This document shows, piece after piece, positions 57,824-64,000 of a stretch of 64,000 bases of DNA. The stretch is from Microcebus murinus. Taxonomy: Eukaryota; Chordata; Mammalia; Primates; Cheirogaleidae. Below the pieces are notes generated by a model. It was not told the DNA's origin. It saw only the letters and a list, made by a program, of their open reading frames with translations, and made no database searches. The stretch's first letter is position 1. Every line of letters starts with the position of its first letter. The DNA lies in NCBI RefSeq assembly GCF_040939455.1, contig NC_134108.1, positions 52,079,501 through 52,143,500 of the forward strand, written 5' to 3'. The translations under genes and the position numbers were made by a program.

Positions 57824-58429
57824 AACTGCCATGACTCATACAAAACTCTCTTGGAGTGAAGTAGGAAGAGAAACAGGTGATATTACTGAGAAAAATTGAC
57901 CAGAATATTTATCTTTCCCATTACACTTGAGTAGACTAACTATTGGTTAGGGTTTTGGTGCCTTAGGACTTGAGATAAACAAGATTTCCCCACATTTCAC
58001 AACTGTTTCTTGATTCAGGGTGCTTGGAAGGCAGTGGTCAGTGGGGTCATTGGGCTGAAACCAACAAAGCGTTCTTTCCAGGAGGAAGGTTCTTTTATGG
58101 GTGTGACAAATCTTGAAACCAAACAGGTTTAGGAGCAAGGAAGTGAGTAATTCCCTCCATGTGATGCCTTTCTACATCTCTTATCTATTATTACATCTTC
58201 TATTAGAGTTATAGACTACTGTGGTTTTTATTGTGCTTACTGTGAGTTGATTCATAATAGAATTGTGAGAATGTCGGAGCTTTCTGGATGTACATAATTT
58301 GGATATAGACATCTTAACATTTTCTAGATAAATGGCTGCTTTTGTTTCATCTAACAGAGACAATATGGTCATTGTTATGACAATATGGTCATGGCTCTTT
58401 GTTATTTTCTACTTTATTCATTAATTCTT

Positions 58430-58540
58430 ATATAGTCAACCAATTTTTACTTGAGTGCCTGGTATATTCCAGGTAGAGTGACAAGTGCTGGGGATACAGT
58501 GGTGACCAAGATAGACAAGGTTTTAACCCTTTTCTGTTAA
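58430..58540 (-). repeat. L2-like fragment
   Basis: 'ttacttgagtgcctggtatattccaggtagagtgacaagtgctggggatacagtggtgaccaagatagacaagg' is the usual L2-derived phrase. Confidence 0.55.
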
Positions 58541-59380
58541 CTCACTGAGCCAACAGGCCATAAACAAAGTAGAAATGGGGTAGTCTCAGTTCTTCTTATT
58601 GACCCTTGTTGGCACTTGGGCAGCTGTCCACACTGTTTTTTTACTCTCCTTCTCAGGTGGCATTGAATTCTTTATGGGGCCTTAATATCAGTGGTTGTGG
58701 TGGTGGTTGCACACCTCTTGTGGTGAAGGTTAGGGAAGTGGAGCTGAAACTCAAGCTGAATGCCTGGTCTGGTTCATTAACATGAGGTTTCATCTGATGC
58801 TTTAATGTTAACATTCTTAATATTCTGACAGCTTGCTTGTTGCCTTTTATCTTATTGCCTTTTATCTTATTGCCTCATTGTCTTACTCTGTGTCAATAGT
58901 TAAAAATAATTTTTCCTCTTAATTAATAAAAGTGAATTAATTTGGACATATTTGATACTAGAAGTAGGATATAGATGACAGGGTCTGGCACACAGTAGGT
59001 ATTCCATTAATATTTGGGGGAAAGATATGCAGAAAAAGTAGAGAGAGGCAGAGCATTTACAATTAATCAATTTTACAATTTATTAAGAGATAGGTGCTTG
59101 CCATTCTTTTTTTTTTTAATTTATCAGAAGTAAAACATTGAAGAAATTAAGAACAAGAAAGTAAGAAACAAATAAGTCATGTAGATTTGAAGTGAATAGA
59201 TACTTCCTATCTATAACCTCTATAGACTTCTGTAATATTACCAACCTGCATCTTAGATCAGTTTTTTTCTCTCCCTACCTTCCTCCTTTCCTTTTTTTCT
59301 TTTATTCCCCCTCCCTCAGCTCTCTCATCAGTGAGTGTTCTGCATGGCACTTGGCTTTCAAAGATCACAGCAGTATCAAA
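58541..59380. other. No recognised gene or repeat
   Basis: Contains a short triplicated 'gccttttatcttatt' near 58839-58872 and a T-run near 59108. Nothing else could be assigned. Confidence 0.45.
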
Positions 59381-59384
59381 TGAT

Positions 59385-59590
59385 GTTTAAGAGATCAAGC
59401 TCTGATATCAGACAGACTTGGGTCCCAGTGTTAGCCCCACTTCTTACTAGCAGGTGACCTTGGGCAAAAATTTCTAGGCCTTTGTTTCTTCATCTATAAA
59501 ATGGGGATAATAACAATTTCTGTCTTACAGGATTTTTCGAGGGTGATGATACAGGTAAAGTGCTTAACATTTTGCCTAATACTGACAGTG
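59385..59590 (+). repeat. MIR SINE
   Basis: 'agacttgggtcccagtgttagccccacttcttactagcaggtgaccttgggcaa', 'tttgtttcttcatctataaaatggggataataac' and 'ggtaaagtgcttaacattttgcctaatac' follow the MIR consensus in order. Confidence 0.75.
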
Positions 59591-60925
59591 TCCATATGTC
59601 TGGTCTTCTCCATCCTTTATTTTTCTCCCAGAAAACTATGTTATAGAACTCTATAAACAATGGATATTTCCCACCAAAATTAAATATATATATGAAAATA
59701 ATAAATTGTATTCTTTTTCATTCTTGAATAATTTAAACACAGCTCAAGATATTTCCCTAGGCTTTGTTGAAGCATTCTTTCTGAGATGAGATCAAATTTG
59801 GAAAATGTTGATTCAGAAGCAGAACTTTTCAGCAAATCATAAGCACATGATACTACAGGATTTTAATGTGGATCCATGTTCTTCATTTAGCTTAGTGTCT
59901 ACTCCTACAGCCCTTCAATAAATAGAATAAATAAATACTGTTGGATGAGTTCAGAGTTAAATTCTCAGGAATTTAAAATTTGCACCATTTTCTGAAGGCA
60001 TTTTAGTACCAACTAATAGAGTGTTTTGGTGGAGACAGTAGTCAAAATCAGTTTGGGCATTATTTTAGGGAGCCCTAATTCACATTCTTACTGCATCTCA
60101 AAGAATAGGAAAATACTTTTTCTTCTGTATTGGCAGTATGCAGTTGAGGCTTCTGCAAACTCTAGCGTTCTTGCCAGTGATTGTTCAGTAGTACTTTCCA
60201 CTTTTGTTTTGGGTATAATACATACCCATGGGAAAAGATCCAACACCACAATTATTACTCTCAACAGAAATGCTTCAAGTTGATCAAGAGACTAAATTGA
60301 AATGATATCTCCTTAGAAGTGTCCCTGTATTAATAAGGAGAGAGAAGGGCATCTCAGTGGGGGAAGAAAATGATATTCCTAGTGCTGAATGCAGTTTAGT
60401 TGAGAATTTAATATTTGGAGCCTCTTTTTCCTGTTGAAACTTACTTTTAAATAAAGAGCAAGATGCCTCTCTCTTGTACCCAGTGGGATTTGCAGAGAGT
60501 CAAACAGTACATCTATATCAGGAAGTTCTATTCTAGCTTTTACTGTACTGAAGAAGAAAACATCTTTCCAGATGGATTTCTGTTTATACAGCCTTTAAAA
60601 TTTTTACTTGCACCTAGTTTGTCCCATTGGCAGTACTTCCAGTCCTATTTTTCAAGACTTGAAGCTCACAATAGTGTTTATAGAACAGGAAGAGAAGCAG
60701 CCTTTTTAATGAGAAAAGAGAAGCTACAAAACTCCTCATTACCAGGAATATTTTTAAAACATAATAAATAGTACTGATGGCTTGTCAATAGGATTTTCAG
60801 CATTTTATTATGAAAAGTGGAAGGAATTGTATAGTGAATACCCATACAACCACCATCTATATTCTACAATTAGTATTTTGCTATATTTACTTTATAACAA
60901 CTACCTATCTTATACCTAGCCACCT
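59591..60925. other. No recognised gene
   Basis: AT-rich. The 102-codon frame at 60463-60771 and the 85-codon frame at 60026-60283 have no domain that I recognise. The first is the longest open frame in the window outside repeats and the provirus with fairly ordinary composition, but nothing else supports it. Confidence 0.45.
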
Positions 60926-60940
60926 TTATCAGCCTATCTT

Positions 60941-61391
60941 TTTTTTTTATTTCGGCATATTATGGGGGTATAGATTATAAGGTTTCAATAAATGCCCATT
61001 TCCCCCCCTCCCCCCAAAAGTCTGAGTCTCCATCATGACCATCCCCCAGATGGTGCACATCTCACTCATTATGTATGTATATACCCGCCCCCCCTCCCCC
61101 CTCCACCTGCCCAATACCCTATTACTGTAGTACCTATGTGTCCACTTAGGTGCTACTCAGTTAATACCAGTTTGCTGGAGAATATATCTGGTGCTTGTTT
61201 TTCCATTCTTGGGATACTTCACTTAGTAGTATGGGTTCCAGCTCTAACCAGGAAAATATAAGATGTGCTATATCACCATTGTTTCTTAGAGCTGAATAGT
61301 ACTCCATGGTATACATATACCACATTTTATTAATCCATTCTTGGATTGATGGGCACTTGGGCTGTTTCCACAGCCTTGCAATTATGAATTG
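60941..61391 (-). mobile_element. Young-type L1, strongly 5'-truncated, minus orientation
   Basis: About 450 bp of L1 3' end: T-run, 'atttcggcatattatgggggta', a C-rich tract (61002-61016 and 61085-61103), then the final part of ORF2. A perfect 15-bp target duplication TTATCAGCCTATCTT flanks it (60926-60940 and 61392-61406). It is very similar to the 3' end of the copy at 7430-7900. Confidence 0.95.
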
Positions 61392-61529
61392 TTATCAGCC
61401 TATCTTATTATTAATTTTTGGATGCATTTCAAAGTCAGTTGGAGGCATTAGAAGTGATGGGCCCATTTTGATTCATAGATGATACCATCTGGCCATTTGG
61501 CCAGTGGTGTACAATATTAGGTAGGCTTA

Positions 61530-61915
61530 GGTTCAGCTACAGTTAACAAAAAAAGAATACCTTAATGTTTTAAATGAGTTTGTTTTCTCTGGTAAAAGGA
61601 GGCTGAAGGTAGGAGTGCAAGGCTGTTATGGTGGTTCTGACAACATCAGTGGCTTAAGTGCTTTCTGTCTTTCTGGTCTACTACTGTTGCATGTGGCTTT
61701 TATCTGCAGGGCCTTTCATGACCTAAGATGGCTGCTGGAGTTCCGGTCATCTCTCTTTTTCACAGTAAGAAGGAGGAAAGGGTTGAAGGCGCCCTTAGTG
61801 ACCCAACCCAGAAGAAGAAATACTTTTATAATCAACTTGTCTAGGTCCAGGGGGAAAAAATTTCAAATGGTTGGAATTTTATGGGGGTCATACTATATTT
61901 TATAGATAAACTTAG
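61530..61915 (+). repeat. Possible ancient repeat, unassigned
   Basis: 'gcatgtggcttttatctgcagggcctttcatgacctaagatggctgctggagttccggtcatc' resembles a dispersed mammalian element. The 96-codon frame here overlaps it and has no domain. Confidence 0.3.
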
Positions 61916-62012
61916 GAAAAATTGACGTTTCTAATATTTATATTTTATTAGTCAGAACATAGTCATACTTGAAGGCTGAGAAATATAGCATTATATATTC
62001 CATTGATTGTTT

Positions 62013-62346
<334 letters not shown>

Positions 62347-62361
62347 TCCCTTTGATTGTTT

Positions 62362-63590
62362 AAATAGCTTATATATTTCAGCTGTTTTCCTTTACCAGGA
62401 AAAATCAAATTAGCTAAGGTTTCTTGCCCTAGCACAATGTTGTGGGTGGTGGGTTACTATCAGAGACACTGTGGAGGCATGCAGGGCAACTTCGAATAAG
62501 TTTTCATGTAATTTGAATTCAATAAAACCTTTAGCCTAGTAAATTTATTGATTCTTATGTTGAAGTAATATCAAAGTGGTACTTGTTTATAGGATAATCA
62601 CAGTGAATGCATAAAAACATAGTAGTTTAAACCCCAAGGACCAAATGACCAGCCTACACTATTCTTAGGGAAACCATCTCCCAGAGCTAGAGGTTAAGAA
62701 TCTGCTTTAATGATCTCAAAAATCCTAAGGATCATTTTTAATAGCTTCTAAAGGCTTTGTCTTTGAAGAGCAGCTTCTTTTTCTGGAATTTAAAATGATT
62801 CACACTTGCGGAAGTCTTGGGCAGACCTAGAAGAGGGATAAAGGTTGAGGATACAGAATGCCCAACATCCATAGGGTATGTTTAAGGAGAGCTTTGGGAT
62901 GGTTCATTCACGACAAAGAGGGAAGGCAATTTTTACTTTTATGTCTAAGAAATTAACATAGCTACCGTGGGTAGAAAACTTAATTCATGCCACCATCCTT
63001 TGGACTATAAAGAGTTATCTGAAATGGAAATTTCTCCTTATCCTTAACTCTTCTTACTCCAATAACTTGAATTTTAACATCAAGAATTAAAGTGTTTTTG
63101 CGGTAGGCTGTTTTGAAAATCTTACCTGCATTTAATTTGTTTCTCTTAATAAAAGTATTCTCCTTGAAGTCTGCCTGCAAATTGTGTGTAAATGATCTTT
63201 AGAGTTTGATATTTAAATGTGAAACAGAAAACAGAATAAAGCAGTGACTGACAGTTCAGAGAAGTGTTAGTCCTTAGTGGGAAGATGAAGGTGGTGGAGA
63301 GAGGGACAGAATAGATGGGAAATTAAATATCAGGTAAGACTCTATTTCCCCTAGATTTTAGAAAATGATAATTTATTATAGCTGTAGAGAATAGGTCTTC
63401 AATTATTCACTCTCTGTCAAAACTATTAAGTAAGACACTGTAGTATTTTTGTCTTCTTTCTGCTTATATTTTCTGTTCATCATCTACCTTGAGCTTGCTT
63501 TGCAACTTGTTCAATATTGCTGTTTCAGATCACTAGAATATTGCTTAATGAATTCTTAGAGTTCTGGCATGTAGTTATATTTAGCTTTAA
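62362..63590. other. No recognised gene or repeat
   Basis: Mixed AT-rich DNA. The 66-codon minus-strand frame at 62980-63180 has no support. A G-run (63594-63603) separates it from the Alu that follows. Confidence 0.5.
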
Positions 63591-63611
63591 AAAGGGGGGG
63601 GGGCTGGCTAG

Positions 63612-63894
63612 AGACTGGGTGAGGTGGTGCATGCCTATAATTCCAGCAATTTGGGAGGACAGAGGGACAATCACTTGAGTCCAGGACTTCTAGACCAGCA
63701 TGAGTAACATAGAGAGAACCCTGCCTCTACAAAACATAAAAAAATCAGCTGGGTGTGGTGGTGCACACCTATAGTCCCAGCTATTCAGGGGGCTGGGGAG
63801 GAAAAACCACTTGAGCCCATGAGTTCAAGGTTACAGTGAGCTATGATCATGCCGTAGCCTGGGCGACGGAGAGAAACTCCGTATGTTAAAAAAA
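63612..63894 (+). mobile_element. AluJ-type SINE
   Basis: Dimer with 'gactgggtgaggtggtgcatgcctataattccag' left arm, A-rich linker and right arm. About 10 bases around the usual 'ccactgcactcca' are missing. Older than the strepsirrhine-specific copies. Confidence 0.88.
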
Positions 63895-63920
63895 ACAAAG
63901 GAAAAGAAGAATCGTCTAGA

Positions 63921-64000
63921 GGCTGGATGCAGTGGCCCATGCCTGTAATCCTAGCACTCTGGGAGGCCAAGATGGGAGGATCCATTGAGGTCAGGACAGG
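63921..64000 (+). mobile_element. Alu SINE, cut by the window edge
   Basis: 'ggctggatgcagtggcccatgcctgtaatcctagcactctgggaggccaag' is the first 80 bp of a left arm. The 'atcctagcactctgggagg' spelling is typical of strepsirrhine Alus. The rest lies beyond the window. Confidence 0.9.

Noticed and set aside
60463..60771. 102-codon plus-strand frame as a possible gene
   Set aside because: No domain or family recognised, AT-rich context, no splice or promoter signals; chance is the simplest explanation.

Overview
This window is nuclear DNA from a strepsirrhine primate, most likely a lemur. The evidence is the repeat content. Five dimeric Alus carry the strepsirrhine signatures: a left arm with the 'ttggccaattaatttctttctat' type linker, and a right arm ending in the 'gctgtgagctaggctgatgcca' type block. 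Several L1 copies share a young non-human 3' end with a G-rich 3' UTR. Ancient mammalian repeats (MIR, L2, MER5A, MaLR LTRs, Tigger) fill much of the rest. I recognise no host protein-coding exon, tRNA, snRNA or CpG island. The window reads as intergenic or intronic DNA.

Layout. 1-3.2 kb: AT-rich DNA with L1M/L2-like debris. 3.2-9.2 kb: a nested L1 locus. An old L1 ORF2 is interrupted first by a short interspersed repeat and then by a younger 5'-truncated L1 with 15-bp target duplications. 9.2-18.2 kb: old repeats, two AluJ-type copies, a tail-only L1 insertion and a long polypyrimidine tract. 18.26-18.58 kb: a full-length 7SL RNA retropseudogene on the minus strand. 18.6-26 kb: L2, MER5A and largely unique AT-rich DNA.

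26.92-33.56 kb: the most informative object. It is an endogenous betaretrovirus of type-D (SRV/MPMV-like) organisation on the minus strand, inserted into an old twin-primed (5'-inverted) L1. It has two 443-bp LTRs that differ at 6 sites by my reading, a 6-bp AAAAGG target duplication, a tRNA-Lys1,2-type primer binding site, a polypurine tract and a leader splice donor. Its coding content, in order, is gag with a PPPY late motif, a dUTPase-protease-G-patch pro region, RT with YMDD, and a gamma-type Env transmembrane subunit. The copy is defective. Gag and pro are frameshifted, RNase H, integrase and most of SU are deleted, env has a nonsense codon, and a separate 59-bp retroposed micro-insertion sits in pro. 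Between env and the 3' LTR lies a 260-nt segment with two CCTAAGACAG loops. Its flanking stems pair in the two-fold pattern of the type-D constitutive transport element.

33.6-64 kb: a long old L1 on the minus strand, Alus, MIRs, MaLR LTRs, an L1MA/PB-like 3' end split by a half-length Alu, two Tigger-type DNA transposons and two young L1 3' fragments with clean target duplications. The retroviral parts once formed one expression unit (LTR promoter, unspliced RNA exported through the CTE-like hairpin, gag-pro-pol frameshifting, spliced env). No other stretch forms an interacting gene set. All repeat family names come from remembered consensus features, not from a database search.
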